Of a stretch of 64,000 nt of DNA, positions 18,037 through 34,298 are shown piece by piece. The stretch's first letter is position 1. Each line of letters opens with the position of its first letter. The translations under genes were made by a program, and so were the position numbers. Below the pieces are notes generated by a model. It worked only from the letters and a program-made list of their open reading frames with translations, was not told the DNA's origin and made no database searches. Origin of the DNA: Vitreoscilla filiformis (GTDB lineage Bacteria; Pseudomonadota; Gammaproteobacteria; Burkholderiales; Burkholderiaceae_C); assembly GCF_002222655.1 (NCBI RefSeq), contig NZ_CP022423.1:3224001-3288000 (forward strand), given 5' to 3'.

Positions 18037-18542
18037 CACGGCTCCTGGTGAAGACTGAAAAGGAAACTGCCATCGTCCGCCCGCGCCAGCGACAGGCGCT
18101 GAGCCGCCGGCAGCGTGAAGCGAGCGGCGGCGAAAGCGGGTTCAATCGGCAGCTCACGCCCGCCCCGGTCGACCAACACCGCCAGTTCAACGCTGGCGGG
18201 GCGACCGAAGTCAAACAGCTCATTGAGCACGGCGCGCACGGTGCGACCGGTGTGCAACACATCGTCGATGAGCAGGATGTGGCGGCCATCGATGGAAAAC
18301 GGCAGATGGGTGACATCACGCGAATTGGACAGGCCACGCGCAGCGAAGTCATCGCGGTGCAGCGTGCTGGAAATCACGCCATGGCGGCCCGACAGGCCCA
18401 GATCGGCGTGCAGCCGCTCGGCCAGCCACGCCCCGCCCGACCACACACCCACCAACGAGGTGTCTGGCCGCAGCAGCGAGCGCACGCCGCGCAGCAGTTC
18501 GCTGTACAGCGCGGGGGCGTCCAGGGGAATGAAAGTCGTCAT
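18036..18542 (-). CDS. pyrR: PyrR pyrimidine regulatory protein / uracil phosphoribosyltransferase
   Basis: A 168-residue type I phosphoribosyltransferase. The PRPP-binding motif is [20 protein letters not shown], preceded by the IDGRHILL strand. In Bacillus PyrR is an RNA-binding attenuator; in proteobacteria its regulatory role is unproven and it may act mainly in uracil salvage. The ATG at 18542 overlaps the ruvX stop (ATGA) and the 3' end overlaps pyrB. I see no classical PyrR anti-antiterminator RNA upstream, but I did not fold the leader. Confidence 0.9.
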   Translation of the reverse strand: MTTFIPLDAPALYSELLRGVRSLLRPDTSLVGVWSGGAWLAERLHADLGLSGRHGVISSTLHRDDFAARGLSNSRDVTHLPFSIDGRHILLIDDVLHTGRTVRAVLNELFDFGRPASVELAVLVDRGGRELPIEPAFAAARFTLPAAQRLSLARADDGSFLFSLHQEP

Positions 18543-18964
18543 ACAAAGTGCTCGCGAAAAAATTGTTCGAGGATGAGCACGGCGGAGGCGCCATCCGCAT
18601 CGCGGGCGCCCGCCGCGAGGGCCTCGGTGGTGGTGTAACGCTCGTCCACCGCGTAGACCGGCAGTTTGAAGCGACCTTGCAACTGGCGGATGAAACGCCG
18701 GGCGCGCTGGGTGTTTTCGTGCTCCGCGCCATCGGGGTGAAACGGCACGCCGACCACCAAGGCTTGCGGCTGCCACTCCCGCAGCAGGGCTTGGATGGCG
18801 GTGAAGCGGGCGTCGCCCTGCGCGGTCAGGGTGCGCAACGCTTGCCCTTGGCGCATCAAACCGGTGCCCGTGGCCACGCCGACGCGCTTGAGTCCAAAGT
18901 CAAACGCCAAAAACGTGGAAGCTGTGGACACGCCGGGCAGTGCCACCCGTGGTGCCTCACTCAT
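18539..18964 (-). CDS. ruvX: YqgF/RuvX family putative Holliday junction resolvase / pre-16S rRNA nuclease
   Basis: The 141-residue RNase H-fold protein starts its catalytic strand with FLAFDFGLKRVGVA, has the glutamate-bearing VVGVPFHPDG region, and ends with VDERYTTTEAL and ASAVLILEQFF. E. coli YqgF is essential and acts in 16S rRNA 5' maturation; resolvase activity is suggested by fold. It overlaps yqgE upstream and pyrR downstream by 4 bases each, the usual betaproteobacterial arrangement. Confidence 0.92.
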   Translation of the reverse strand: MSEAPRVALPGVSTASTFLAFDFGLKRVGVATGTGLMRQGQALRTLTAQGDARFTAIQALLREWQPQALVVGVPFHPDGAEHENTQRARRFIRQLQGRFKLPVYAVDERYTTTEALAAGARDADGASAVLILEQFFREHFV

Positions 18965-19539
18965 GCGTGCCCCGCCTCCTGCGACAGCATGCGCACGTCT
19001 ACTCCCAACAGGGCGAGGGCGCGTTGGTAGCGCAGCTCAATCGGGGCGTCGAAGATCACGGCTGGATCGGCTGCGACGGTGAGCCAACTGTTGCGGCCAA
19101 TCTCCTCTTCGAGCTGGCCAGCGCTCCAGCCGCTGTAACCCAAAGCCACCAGCACCCGACGCGGGCCCGCGCCACCGGAGAGGGCTTCGAGCACGTCTTT
19201 GCTGGTGGTCATGGCCAAGCCGTTGGGCACGTCCAGGGAGGAGGCGTAGCCGGGGCCATCGGCGGGCAGGCGGTCATGCAGGACGAACCCGCGTTCCGGC
19301 TGCACCGGCCCCCCGAAGTACACGGGTTGCCCCGCCAATTCAGAGGAGGCCAGCGGCAGTTCGATTTTTTCGAACAAGCGGCCCAGGGTGAGATCCACGG
19401 TCTTGTTGACCACCAGCCCGAGCGCGCCTTTGGGGCTGTGCTCACACAGGTAGACAACCGAGCCGGCGAAGCGTTCGTCGGCCATGCCAGGCATGGCGAT
19501 CAGAAACTGGTTGGTGAGGTCGATCCCTTGCGCAGACAT
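18961..19539 (-). CDS. YqgE/AlgH family protein
   Basis: A 192-residue member of the UPF0301 (YqgE/AlgH) family. Typical segments are DLTNQFLIAMPGMADERFAGSV near the start, GALGLVVNKTVDLTLG, and GPVQPERGFVLH. AlgH is linked to alginate regulation in Pseudomonas, but the biochemical role is unknown. It is the first gene of the yqgE-ruvX-pyrR-pyrB-pyrC'-plsC unit, and its start faces the photolyase gene 64 bases away, so promoters of both lie in that short gap. Confidence 0.92.
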   Translation of the reverse strand: MSAQGIDLTNQFLIAMPGMADERFAGSVVYLCEHSPKGALGLVVNKTVDLTLGRLFEKIELPLASSELAGQPVYFGGPVQPERGFVLHDRLPADGPGYASSLDVPNGLAMTTSKDVLEALSGGAGPRRVLVALGYSGWSAGQLEEEIGRNSWLTVAADPAVIFDAPIELRYQRALALLGVDVRMLSQEAGHA

Positions 19540-19603
19540 GGGGGCATTCTATTTCAGGCCCTGCCCCGGCCCGGGAATGGCACCATGGCCGACACTCGCG
19601 CTC

Positions 19604-21103
19604 ATGCCTTCCCAACCGTTTCAACGTGCCCTGGTCTGGTTGCGCCGCGATCTGCGGGCGGACGACCACGCCGCCCTGGCCGCCGCGTGTACCCAAGCCG
19701 ATCAGGTGTGGTGCGCTTTCGTCTTCGACACCCCCCTTCTCGACCCGCTGCCGCGCCGGGATCGGCGTGTCGCCTTCATTCACCACAGCCTGACGCAACT
19801 CGACGCCGAGTTGGACGCGCTAGGCCAACGCCACGGCCACGCGCCCGGGGCGGTGCGGCTGATCGTGCAGCACGGCGTCGCCACCGAGGTCATCCCGGCA
19901 TTGGCGCGGCAACTGCGGGCCGATCTGGTCTGCTTGAACCACGACGATGAACCCGATGCGCTGCGCCGCGACGCCCAGGTGCGCGAGCACCTGCACGCAG
20001 CGGGCATCGTTTGCCAAAGCTTCAAAGACCATGTGCTGTTCGAGCGCAGCGAAGTGCTGACCGGCGCAAACCGCCCTTACAGCGTGTTCACACCCTACAA
20101 AAACGCTTGGTTGAAGCGCCTGCGCGCCCACCCCGAAGCGATGGCGCCGCACGCGGTCGCCCCGCACGCGCTGGCCTTGGCGCCGTGGCCCGAAGATTTG
20201 GGCACGCCGGGCATCCCGCCGCTGGCGGCGCTGGGGTTCGAGCCGATCGACGACACCCTGTTGCGCTTGCCCTGCGGCAGCGCGGGCGCTCGCACCCTGC
20301 TGGCGGATTTCCTCCCCCGCATCGACGGCTATGCCGACAAGCGCGATTTCCCAGCCTGCAAAGGCCCGAGTTACCTCAGCGTGCATCTGCGTTTTGGTAC
20401 GGTGTCCATCCGCGAATTGGTGCGCGAGGCTTGGGGGCGCGGTGCGGCTGACAACGCGCCAGGGCCAGCGACGTGGTTATCGGAGCTGATTTGGCGGGAC
20501 TTCTATCACCAAATCTTGCACCACAACCCGCACGTCGTCGGCCAGGCTTTCAAGCTGGAATTCGACAGCGTGTGCTGGGAAGAAGGCCCCGAAGCCGATG
20601 CGCTGTTCGACGCTTGGTGCCACGGGCGCACTGGTTATCCGCTGGTGGATGCGGGCATGCGCCAGCTCTGGCAAACCGGCTACATGCACAACCGGCTGCG
20701 CATGGTGGTGGCCAGTTTTCTCACCAAAGATTTAGGCGTCGATTGGCGCCGGGGCGAAGCATGGTTCGCGCTGCACCTGAACGATTTTGACCTGGCTGCC
20801 AACAACGGCGGTTGGCAGTGGGCCGCTTCGACTGGGTGTGATGCACAACCCTGGTTTCGCATCTTCAACCCCGTGACGCAAAGCGAAAAATTCGATCCAC
20901 AAGGCCGATTCATTCGCCGCTATGTGCCCGAACTGGCCAAGCTGGACGACCGCAGTCTGCACGCGCCATGGCTGGCCCCCGCCCTGAGTTTGGCCGCCGC
21001 CGGGGTGCGGTTGGGCACGGATTACCCGCATCCCGTGGTCGATCACGACGCGGCCCGGCAACGCACTCTGGCCCGCTTCGGCTCGCTCAAACCCGGGCGC
21101 TGA
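19604..21103 (+). CDS. phrB: Deoxyribodipyrimidine photolyase
   Basis: A 499-residue photolyase/cryptochrome family enzyme that repairs UV-induced cyclobutane pyrimidine dimers using light. The N-terminal antenna domain (ALVWLRRDLRADDHAAL) is followed by the FAD domain with ELIWRDFYHQIL, GYPLVDAGMRQLWQTGYMHN, RLRMVVASFLTKDL and NNGGWQWAASTG. The tryptophans of the electron-transfer region are present. The start at 19604 gives the family N-terminus; the frame is open 40 codons further, overlapping yqgE on the other strand. Confidence 0.93.
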   Translation: MPSQPFQRALVWLRRDLRADDHAALAAACTQADQVWCAFVFDTPLLDPLPRRDRRVAFIHHSLTQLDAELDALGQRHGHAPGAVRLIVQHGVATEVIPALARQLRADLVCLNHDDEPDALRRDAQVREHLHAAGIVCQSFKDHVLFERSEVLTGANRPYSVFTPYKNAWLKRLRAHPEAMAPHAVAPHALALAPWPEDLGTPGIPPLAALGFEPIDDTLLRLPCGSAGARTLLADFLPRIDGYADKRDFPACKGPSYLSVHLRFGTVSIRELVREAWGRGAADNAPGPATWLSELIWRDFYHQILHHNPHVVGQAFKLEFDSVCWEEGPEADALFDAWCHGRTGYPLVDAGMRQLWQTGYMHNRLRMVVASFLTKDLGVDWRRGEAWFALHLNDFDLAANNGGWQWAASTGCDAQPWFRIFNPVTQSEKFDPQGRFIRRYVPELAKLDDRSLHAPWLAPALSLAAAGVRLGTDYPHPVVDHDAARQRTLARFGSLKPGR

Positions 21104-21134
21104 AAACAAACAGCCCGGCGCGAGGCCGGGCTGT
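21104..21134 (-). terminator. Rho-independent terminator of the pil-chp operon
   Basis: A perfect 10-bp stem, ACAGCCCGGC (21110-21119) with GCCGGGCTGT (21125-21134), encloses a five-base loop. Read on the minus strand it is followed by TTTGTTTTC, a normal U tract. It lies 28 bases after the chpA stop and just past the convergent phrB stop, so it may serve both directions. Confidence 0.8.
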
Positions 21135-21161
21135 TGTGCATCCAGGGGATGTGCTGGGCCG

Positions 21162-27767
<6,606 letters not shown>

Positions 27768-27809
27768 GGGTGGGGTCTGCGCGGGAGTCTCAGGAAACGG
27801 CCAAAGTCA

Positions 27810-30140
27810 TCAGGCAATCTTGAATCGATCCACCGACTGGCGCAGCTCGTCAGCCGAGCGCGACAGATCGTGCACCATTTCAGCGGTCGAGCGTGTCCCT
27901 TCACCGGTTTGCTCGGTCACCGCAAAAATGTGCTGGATGTTGGCCGCCACGACGTTGGCGGATTCAGCTTCGCGGCGAGCTTCGTCCGAAATTTGTCCAA
28001 TCAGTTGGGCCAGTTCGCGTGTCACACGGTCAATGTCTGCCAGCGCGGTACCGGCAGCGTCAGACAGCCGCGCCCCCTGCACCACACCCTGCGTCGACTG
28101 CTCCATAGCGGCCACAGCGTCTTGCGTGTCGGTCTGAATGGTTTTCACCAGAGCGGCAATCTGCCGAGTGGCGTCAGCGGAACGTTCGGCCAGCCGCTGC
28201 ACTTCTTCAGCCACCACCGAGAAGCCTCGCCCGGCTTCACCCGCTGATGCGGCTTGGATGGCGGCGTTCAGAGCCAGCACGTTGGTCTGTTCGGTAATGT
28301 CCGAAATCAGCTCGGTAATTTCACCAATCTCTTGGGACGATTCACCCAGCCGCTTGATCCGCTTCGACGTTTCTTGGATCTGCTCACGCAGCGTGTTCAT
28401 GCCGCCGATGGTGTCCATCACCGCCTGACGACCCGACGCCGCCGCCGCCAGCGACTTGCGAGCCACTTCAGCGGTCTGTTGCGCTTGTGCAGACACGTCA
28501 TTGATGCGGCCGGCCATTTCGAGCACCGACTCACCGGTTTCACGAATTTCGCGCAGCTGCTCGGTCGAGGCGGCCAGCAGTTCCGTCGAGGTGGCTTCCA
28601 CCTGCTGCGTCGTGCTGGACACCCGTTCAGCGGTCATCTGCACCTGGGCCACCAGCGAGCGCAGTTCTTCCACCGTGTAGTTCACCGAGTCGGCGATGGC
28701 GCCGGTGATGTCTTCGGTCACCGTTGCTTGTTGGGTCAAATCGCCTTCAGCCACGCTTTGCAGTTCGTTCATCAAACGCAAAATGGCGGCCTGGTTGGCG
28801 TCGTTGATGCGCTTGGCTTCGCGTTCTTGCTCTTCAGCGGCCAACCGTTGTGCTTCAGCTTGTTGGGCCCGCAGCGCCTGGTTGCGCACGTACAGCCGCA
28901 GGAAGCCCGCACCACCGGCCAACACCGACAGCGCCGACAAGGCCAGCACAATGGCGTGAATCACCCCCAGCCCACCCTGGCGCTCCAACGCGGCCTGCAC
29001 CGATTCCAAGCCTTTGCGCAGCGGTTCGCTGTCGTTCAGGATGTTGGTCTGGGCCTCACGAGCGGACACCAAGCCCTGCAAGTTGCTCAAAATCGAGCTG
29101 GCCTGATTACGGGTTTCCTCGTACTGCTTGATCAGGAACTCCAGACGCTCACGCGTCTGCGGATCGTTGGTCGGAGGCAAGTGCAACTCGGGGTTGCCCT
29201 TGAGCAAGTTCTCGATCACTTCGCGGAACGAGTTCAAATCCTTACCCAGCAGGAACACGGCCTCAGGGCTCACGCCTTCCAGTGTCAAGAACTCGTTGGC
29301 GCTCTTGCCGATACGCTGGGTCAACATCACCAACTGACCCGCCGTCGATACCTCAATGGCGGAGGCATTGGCCTGCAACTTGAGCGAAGAAACGGTTTCG
29401 GAGGTTTCCAGCAGTTCTGTGGACTGGCGATTGATGGCCCGCAGCGCCTGACCGACTTGGGTCAACACAGCCTGCTGAGTCAAAATCACGGCGGCGTTCT
29501 TTTCCGCACGGTCGGCCAGCGGCAACAGCGGGTCGAGCACTTCCCGCACATTGGAGGGCACGGACGTCAGTTGATCGTTGCCGTTCTTCAAGCCCCGTGC
29601 GTTTCGGGCCAACACCTCGCTGCCCTCTTTCACTTCAGTGAAGGAAGCAGGCACCCCAATCAGCGCCTGGGTCACCGACTTGGCCAACCGTTGCGACTGC
29701 ATCAGCGCCTGACCCGTGGCACCCAACTGGGCCGCCCGCTGGTTGGCAGCCGTCAGCGCCAAAGCCCCCGACAACAGGAAGGCCACAGACCCCACACCGA
29801 CCAGCGCACCCAGCACGCGCTGCTGCACCACCGCAGAGCGCTTACCGATCAGGGGCAGCCCCGTGGACTCGTCGCCAAACGTCGAGGACGGCGCCAGCAG
29901 CGACACGTCGACATCCGTGTCTTGTGGGGGCACCGGCACGTTGTTGTCGCCACCCGACCAATCCCGCCCTCCTGCGGCAGCGGCCGCCCCGGGCTGCTTG
30001 GCAGCCAAGCGCTGGTCGATTTGGCTCAGCAACTGATCCATGTCCTGATGGTGCGGAGCCTCTGCGCCATCCATCGACGCATCCGGGTGCGCATCGGTGC
30101 GGTGACCGAACTTGTCCTTCAACTGATCAAGCAGGCTCAT
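27810..30140 (-). CDS. pilJ: Methyl-accepting chemotaxis protein of the Pil-Chp system
   Basis: A 776-residue receptor. After a cytoplasmic proline/glycine-containing stretch, helix 1 is at about 109-131 ([20 protein letters not shown]). A periplasmic PilJ-type sensor region follows to about 395, then helix 2 ([18 protein letters not shown]), a HAMP-like linker and the long signalling coiled coil with hairpin tip [20 protein letters not shown]. It should sense surface or pilin signals and control ChpA through PilI. It starts 65 bases after pilI. Confidence 0.93.
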   Translation of the reverse strand: MSLLDQLKDKFGHRTDAHPDASMDGAEAPHHQDMDQLLSQIDQRLAAKQPGAAAAAGGRDWSGGDNNVPVPPQDTDVDVSLLAPSSTFGDESTGLPLIGKRSAVVQQRVLGALVGVGSVAFLLSGALALTAANQRAAQLGATGQALMQSQRLAKSVTQALIGVPASFTEVKEGSEVLARNARGLKNGNDQLTSVPSNVREVLDPLLPLADRAEKNAAVILTQQAVLTQVGQALRAINRQSTELLETSETVSSLKLQANASAIEVSTAGQLVMLTQRIGKSANEFLTLEGVSPEAVFLLGKDLNSFREVIENLLKGNPELHLPPTNDPQTRERLEFLIKQYEETRNQASSILSNLQGLVSAREAQTNILNDSEPLRKGLESVQAALERQGGLGVIHAIVLALSALSVLAGGAGFLRLYVRNQALRAQQAEAQRLAAEEQEREAKRINDANQAAILRLMNELQSVAEGDLTQQATVTEDITGAIADSVNYTVEELRSLVAQVQMTAERVSSTTQQVEATSTELLAASTEQLREIRETGESVLEMAGRINDVSAQAQQTAEVARKSLAAAASGRQAVMDTIGGMNTLREQIQETSKRIKRLGESSQEIGEITELISDITEQTNVLALNAAIQAASAGEAGRGFSVVAEEVQRLAERSADATRQIAALVKTIQTDTQDAVAAMEQSTQGVVQGARLSDAAGTALADIDRVTRELAQLIGQISDEARREAESANVVAANIQHIFAVTEQTGEGTRSTAEMVHDLSRSADELRQSVDRFKIA

Positions 30141-30205
30141 CTCATCCTCTTTTCATCGGCGCATGCCAAGCAGCAGGCATGGCAGGGTTGGCATGTGTCG
30201 GGATT

Positions 30206-30742
30206 TCACGCCGCCACATCCAGAAACAACGGGTCGCGCACCAGCGCCACCAAATCCAGCTCATCCCATTGACGCCCCTGTGTGTCGCGCCACTGACGTG
30301 GTGCGAAAGGAGGGCGACCTCGGGAACTGTCCTCGGGTGCCAGCAACTCAAGCTGATCAGCGTCACGCAAACCCGCCAAGCGATCCACCAGCACCGCGCA
30401 ATTCACGCGCAACTGGGTGTTCAACGCGACCAGCTGAGCCCCTGAACGCAGGGGCGTGCCGGGAGTCTGGGGCGGACGCACGCGCAAGAACACCCCCAGA
30501 TCGAGCACCGCGTTGAGCTGGCCACGCACATTGGCCACGCCCAGCAGCCAAGGTTTAGCGTGAGGGACGGGGGTCACGGCGTGCGCTGGCTGGATCTCAC
30601 CGGCCTGCGTCAACGGCAGCAACAACCCCACCGAAGCACACTCCACCGCCAACCAACCGGAGCTGCGAGGGCGCTCCCGTGCAGCCTGAAGCCGGCTGGC
30701 CAGCCGAAGCTGCAACTCCCTGAGGGCATCTTTGTTTGACAT
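30206..30742 (-). CDS. pilI: CheW-like coupling protein
   Basis: A 178-residue CheW-domain protein that links the PilJ receptor to the ChpA kinase. The fold is recognisable by PWLLGVANVRGQLNAVLDLG (the GxxxxRG loop) and VLVDRLAGLRDADQLELL. Position between pilH and pilJ matches the pilGHIJ order of Pseudomonas. Confidence 0.9.
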   Translation of the reverse strand: MSNKDALRELQLRLASRLQAARERPRSSGWLAVECASVGLLLPLTQAGEIQPAHAVTPVPHAKPWLLGVANVRGQLNAVLDLGVFLRVRPPQTPGTPLRSGAQLVALNTQLRVNCAVLVDRLAGLRDADQLELLAPEDSSRGRPPFAPRQWRDTQGRQWDELDLVALVRDPLFLDVAA

Positions 30743-30770
30743 GTCGATCCCGGGATAGCGAGCGCGGGAC

Positions 30771-31136
30771 TCAGCCCAGGGCCTGGATCTTGGCCATCAG
30801 GTCGTTGGCGTCGACGGGCTTGACCACATAGTCGCGAGCCCCCTGACGCAACCCCCAGACGCGATCGGTTTCCTGGTTTTTGCTGGTACACATGATCACC
30901 GGCACGTCAACGAAACGCGGATCGCGCGTGATGGAGCGCGTGAGCTGAAAGCCATTGGTGCCCGGCATGACCACGTCCATGAGGATCAGATCCGGCTTGG
31001 CTTCTTCCAGGCGTCGCATGGCCTCTTCGCCGTTTTCAGCCGTGCGCACGCTGAAACCACGCTTGGTCAGGATGTCGGAAAGGTAGTGCAATTCCGTTTT
31101 GGAATCGTCAACCAGCAAGATGTTGTGAATGCTCAT
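30771..31136 (-). CDS. pilH: CheY-like response regulator PilH
   Basis: The single receiver domain has 121 residues: acidic pair in LLVDDSKTELHYL, phospho-aspartate in LILMDVVMPGTNGFQ, threonine/serine in VIMCTSKNQETD and lysine in YVVKPVD. No output domain is present. In Pseudomonas PilH dampens and PilG promotes signalling. It starts 62 bases after pilG. Confidence 0.92.
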   Translation of the reverse strand: MSIHNILLVDDSKTELHYLSDILTKRGFSVRTAENGEEAMRRLEEAKPDLILMDVVMPGTNGFQLTRSITRDPRFVDVPVIMCTSKNQETDRVWGLRQGARDYVVKPVDANDLMAKIQALG

Positions 31137-31198
31137 GGAGGTCCTTGTACGTCAGGCAATGATCTCAGGTGAAGTGCCACGGCAGCCGTGCGGCCCCA

Positions 31199-31606
31199 TC
31201 AAGCGGCAGCCCTGGTGCTGAACTGCGCGACCACAGTCAGCAGTTGATCTTTGGTGAAGGGTTTGGTCAGGTAGTCATCCGAACCCACCATCCGACCACG
31301 CGCTTTGTCAAACACGCCATCTTTCGAAGACAGCATGATCACCGGCACTTTGGTAAAACGGGGGTTGCGCTTGATGATGGCGCAGGTCTGGTAGCCATCC
31401 AGGCGCGGCATCAAAATGTCACAAAAGATGACGTTGGGTTCCAAGTCATTGACCTTGGCCAGCGCGTCGAAACCATCCTCTGCCAGCACCACCTCGTAGC
31501 CGCCTTGCTTGAGAAAGATTTCCGCGCTGCGGCGGATCGTGTTGCTGTCGTCAATGACGAGCACCCGGGTTGTTCCCGGCTTTCTTGCCAGACCTTGTTC
31601 GGTCAC
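31199..31606 (-). CDS. pilG: CheY-like response regulator PilG
   Basis: A 135-residue receiver-only regulator with LVIDDSNTIRRSAE, phospho-site IFCDILMPRLDGYQ, VIMLSSKDG and YLTKPFTKDQLL. It begins with GTG; GAGGGG about 7 bases upstream supports this start. It is the first pil gene of the operon and is the expected direct output of ChpA. Confidence 0.92.
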   Translation of the reverse strand: MTEQGLARKPGTTRVLVIDDSNTIRRSAEIFLKQGGYEVVLAEDGFDALAKVNDLEPNVIFCDILMPRLDGYQTCAIIKRNPRFTKVPVIMLSSKDGVFDKARGRMVGSDDYLTKPFTKDQLLTVVAQFSTRAAA

Positions 31607-31678
31607 CTTGCGCCCCTCAAGAGATGTGCACCCTGGGATGGGTCGATCCGGCCTGCACGGGCCGAGCCGACGGTCCTG

Positions 31679-31858
31679 TCAGATCTGAACCATTTCGAAG
31701 TCTTCCTTGCGGGCGCCGCACTCGGGACATGTCCAATTCATAGGCACATCGTCCCAGGCGGTTCCCGCAGGAATGTTGTGCTCGGGGTCACCCTCTGCCT
31801 CGCGATAAATCCATCCGCAGATCAGACACATCCAGGTTCGGGGTTCGCTCACGGTCAC
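31679..31858 (-). CDS. Rubredoxin
   Basis: A small iron-sulfur protein of 57-59 residues with two CxxC knuckles, WMCLICGWIY and TCPECGARKEDFE, that bind one iron as Cys4. It would carry single electrons in the cytoplasm. Two GTG starts (31858 and 31852) are possible and neither has a clear ribosome site, so the longer form is given. It lies about 70 bases upstream of pilG in the same direction. The region upstream to the divergent kinase gene (31859-32014) must hold promoters for both; TATACT at about 31893-31898 on the minus strand is the only recognisable hexamer. Confidence 0.88.
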   Translation of the reverse strand: MTVSEPRTWMCLICGWIYREAEGDPEHNIPAGTAWDDVPMNWTCPECGARKEDFEMVQI

Positions 31859-32014
31859 AACGCCAGATCACTACAATTGATTCTCTCGGAGTATAGCGAC
31901 GGCCTGTGCCCAAACGGCAAGGCCGAGTCGCCAACTTCGCTGCGACACCCGTCGTACGCACAGCCCAATGGCCTCGGTCGTGCTGTGCTTTTCCCACCGC
32001 TTCCCGGCTCTCCG

Positions 32015-32983
32015 ATGACCCACACCCTTTCCCCCGACACCGGCGCAGCGATGGATATCCCCCAAGACGCTTTGCCACCCGCCTGCGTGCTGTGCTTCAA
32101 CGCCAACGATCCCAGCGGCGCCGGCGGCGTGGGCGGCGACATGGCCACCATCGCGGCCATGGGTGCCCATGCACTGCCCGTGATCACCACCCTGTTGCTG
32201 CGCGACACGGCTGAAATTTTTGACCAGCACCCCATCGACGCCGAAGTCATCGTCGAGCAAGCGCGCAACATCTTGGAAGACGTGACCCTGTCCGGCTTCA
32301 AGGTGGGCTTTCTGGGTTCGGCAGAAAACATCAGCGCGGTGGCCGAAATTCTGTCGGACTATGCCGAGGTGCCGGTGGTGAGCTACCTGCCGAACCTGTC
32401 GTGGATGGACGACGACGCGCAGCAAAGCTATCTGGAAGCTTTCCGCGAGTTGATTTTGCCGGCCACCGAGGTGTTGATTGGCAACCACAAAACCCTCACC
32501 GACTTTCTGCTGCCCGATTGGGAGTCCGACCGCCCCGCCTCACCACGCGAGCTGGCCGTGGCCGCAGCAGAGCGAGGCACGCCGCTGCTGTTGGTCACCG
32601 GGGTGATGCTGCCTTTGCGTGGCGCCGGCGCCACCCAGTTCATCGACAACGTGTTGGCCTCCGCCCAAGGCGCCATCACCGGTGAAAAGTTCGAACTGTT
32701 CGAGGTGGGTTTCATCGGTGCGGGTGAAACCCTCTCGGCGGCCATGGCGGCATTGCTGTCTGTGGGCAGCGAGGTTCACGCTGCCGTCGGTGAGGCGCTG
32801 CAATTTTTGGATCAGAGCCTGGATGCCGGTTTCCGCCCGGGCATGGGCAATGTCATTCCGGATCGCTTCTTCTGGGCCATTCCACCCGAAGAAGAGGGCT
32901 TGGAAGGCGAAGAACTTCTCACGCCCGACGCCGCCAACGATCCCCCCAACAACAAAAACGGAGGCCCACGCCGTGTCCACTGA
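32015..32983 (+). CDS. Divergent ThiD-like (hydroxymethylpyrimidine kinase family) protein
   Basis: The 322-residue ribokinase-fold protein aligns with Thi[21 protein letters not shown] matches the substrate-binding N-terminus and [16 protein letters not shown] matches the anion hole. Two differences stand out. ThiD has a catalytic cysteine in GTGCTLS, but here the residue is Glu238 (GAGETLS), and the usual lysine-bearing KGGH segment is absent. It also has an acidic, asparagine-rich tail of about 25 residues. It may still phosphorylate a pyrimidine or have another substrate. The start could instead be the ATG at 32051. Its 3' end overlaps hemL. Confidence 0.72.
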   Translation: MTHTLSPDTGAAMDIPQDALPPACVLCFNANDPSGAGGVGGDMATIAAMGAHALPVITTLLLRDTAEIFDQHPIDAEVIVEQARNILEDVTLSGFKVGFLGSAENISAVAEILSDYAEVPVVSYLPNLSWMDDDAQQSYLEAFRELILPATEVLIGNHKTLTDFLLPDWESDRPASPRELAVAAAERGTPLLLVTGVMLPLRGAGATQFIDNVLASAQGAITGEKFELFEVGFIGAGETLSAAMAALLSVGSEVHAAVGEALQFLDQSLDAGFRPGMGNVIPDRFFWAIPPEEEGLEGEELLTPDAANDPPNNKNGGPRRVH

Positions 32984-34295
32984 TTCCCGCACAACCAACG
33001 CTCAACTGTTTGAGCGCGCCCAGCGCAGCATCCCCGGGGGCGTGAACTCGCCCGTGCGAGCCTTCCGCGCCGTGGGCGGCACGCCGCGCTTCATCGCCCG
33101 CGCCGAGGGGGCTTACATGTGGGATGCCGAGGGCACCCGCTACATCGACTACATCGGCTCCTGGGGCCCCATGATCCTGGGCCACGGCCACCCCGCCGTG
33201 TTGGACGCAGTGCTGAGCGCCGCCCGCGAAGGCTTCAGCTTCGGCGCCCCCACCGAGCGCGAGGTGGAGTTGGCCGAGGCCATCATCGCCCTGGTGCCCA
33301 GCATCGAGCAAGTGCGCCTGGTGAGTTCGGGCACCGAAGCCGGCATGAGCGCGATCCGCCTGGCACGTGGTGCCACGGGCCGCAGCAAGATCATCAAGTT
33401 CGAAGGCTGCTACCACGGCCACGCCGACGCCCTGTTGGTGAAGGCCGGTTCGGGTTTGGCCACCTTCGGCCATCCCACGAGTGCTGGCGTGCCGCCCGAA
33501 GTGGTGCAGCACACGCTGGTACTGGAATACAACAACATCGCGCAGATCGAAGCCGCATTTGCCGCCCACGGCGCCGAAATCGCCTGCGTGATGATCGAGC
33601 CCATCGCCGGCAACATGAACTTTGTGCGCGCCGCCGTGCCGTTCGTGAAGCGCATCCGCGAGCTGTGTGACCAGCACGGCGCCCTCTTCATCTTCGATGA
33701 GGTGATGACGGGTTTCCGCGTGGCGCTGGGTTCGGCGCAAAGCCTGTACGCACAAGCCATCCCCGGCTTCACACCCGACATTTCGGTGTTCGGCAAGGTG
33801 ATCGGCGGTGGCATGCCGCTGGCCGCGTTTGGCACCACGCGGCGCATCATGGAAAAGCTGGCGCCGCTGGGCCCGGTCTACCAAGCCGGCACCTTGAGCG
33901 GCAACCCGGTGGCCACGGCCTGTGGGCTGGCCACGCTGAAGGAAATCGCCAAGCCTGGTTTTTATGAGGCGCTGGCCGTCAAGACGAAGGCACTGGTGGC
34001 GGGCTTCCAAGCGGCAGCGGATGCCAACGGCATCCCGTTCTGCACCGACAGCCAAGGCGGCATGTTCGGTTTCTTCTTCGCCTCGGAGCTGCCGCAAAAC
34101 TACCCGCAGGTGATGGCCTCGCACCAGCAGCGCTTCAACCGCTTCTTCCACGGTTTGCTGGATCGCGGGGTGTACCTCGCGCCGGCGCTGTACGAAGCCG
34201 GTTTTGTCAGCGCCGCCCACACCGAAGCCGACATCGCGGCCACGGTCTCCGCTGCGCATGAAGTCATGGCCGCCGAAGCCGCGCTGGGTGCCTGA
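32973..34295 (+). CDS. hemL: Glutamate-1-semialdehyde 2,1-aminomutase
   Basis: A 440-residue PLP enzyme that converts glutamate-1-semialdehyde to 5-aminolevulinate in the C5 heme pathway. Family marks are [15 protein letters not shown] at the start, [29 protein letters not shown] and the PLP lysine in [17 protein letters not shown]. The GTG at 32973 was chosen because GGAGG sits 8 bases upstream and [16 protein letters not shown] is the expected N-terminus; it lies inside the last 11 bases of the preceding gene. Confidence 0.95.
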   Translation: MSTDSRTTNAQLFERAQRSIPGGVNSPVRAFRAVGGTPRFIARAEGAYMWDAEGTRYIDYIGSWGPMILGHGHPAVLDAVLSAAREGFSFGAPTEREVELAEAIIALVPSIEQVRLVSSGTEAGMSAIRLARGATGRSKIIKFEGCYHGHADALLVKAGSGLATFGHPTSAGVPPEVVQHTLVLEYNNIAQIEAAFAAHGAEIACVMIEPIAGNMNFVRAAVPFVKRIRELCDQHGALFIFDEVMTGFRVALGSAQSLYAQAIPGFTPDISVFGKVIGGGMPLAAFGTTRRIMEKLAPLGPVYQAGTLSGNPVATACGLATLKEIAKPGFYEALAVKTKALVAGFQAAADANGIPFCTDSQGGMFGFFFASELPQNYPQVMASHQQRFNRFFHGLLDRGVYLAPALYEAGFVSAAHTEADIAATVSAAHEVMAAEAALGA

Positions 34296-34298
34296 GCG

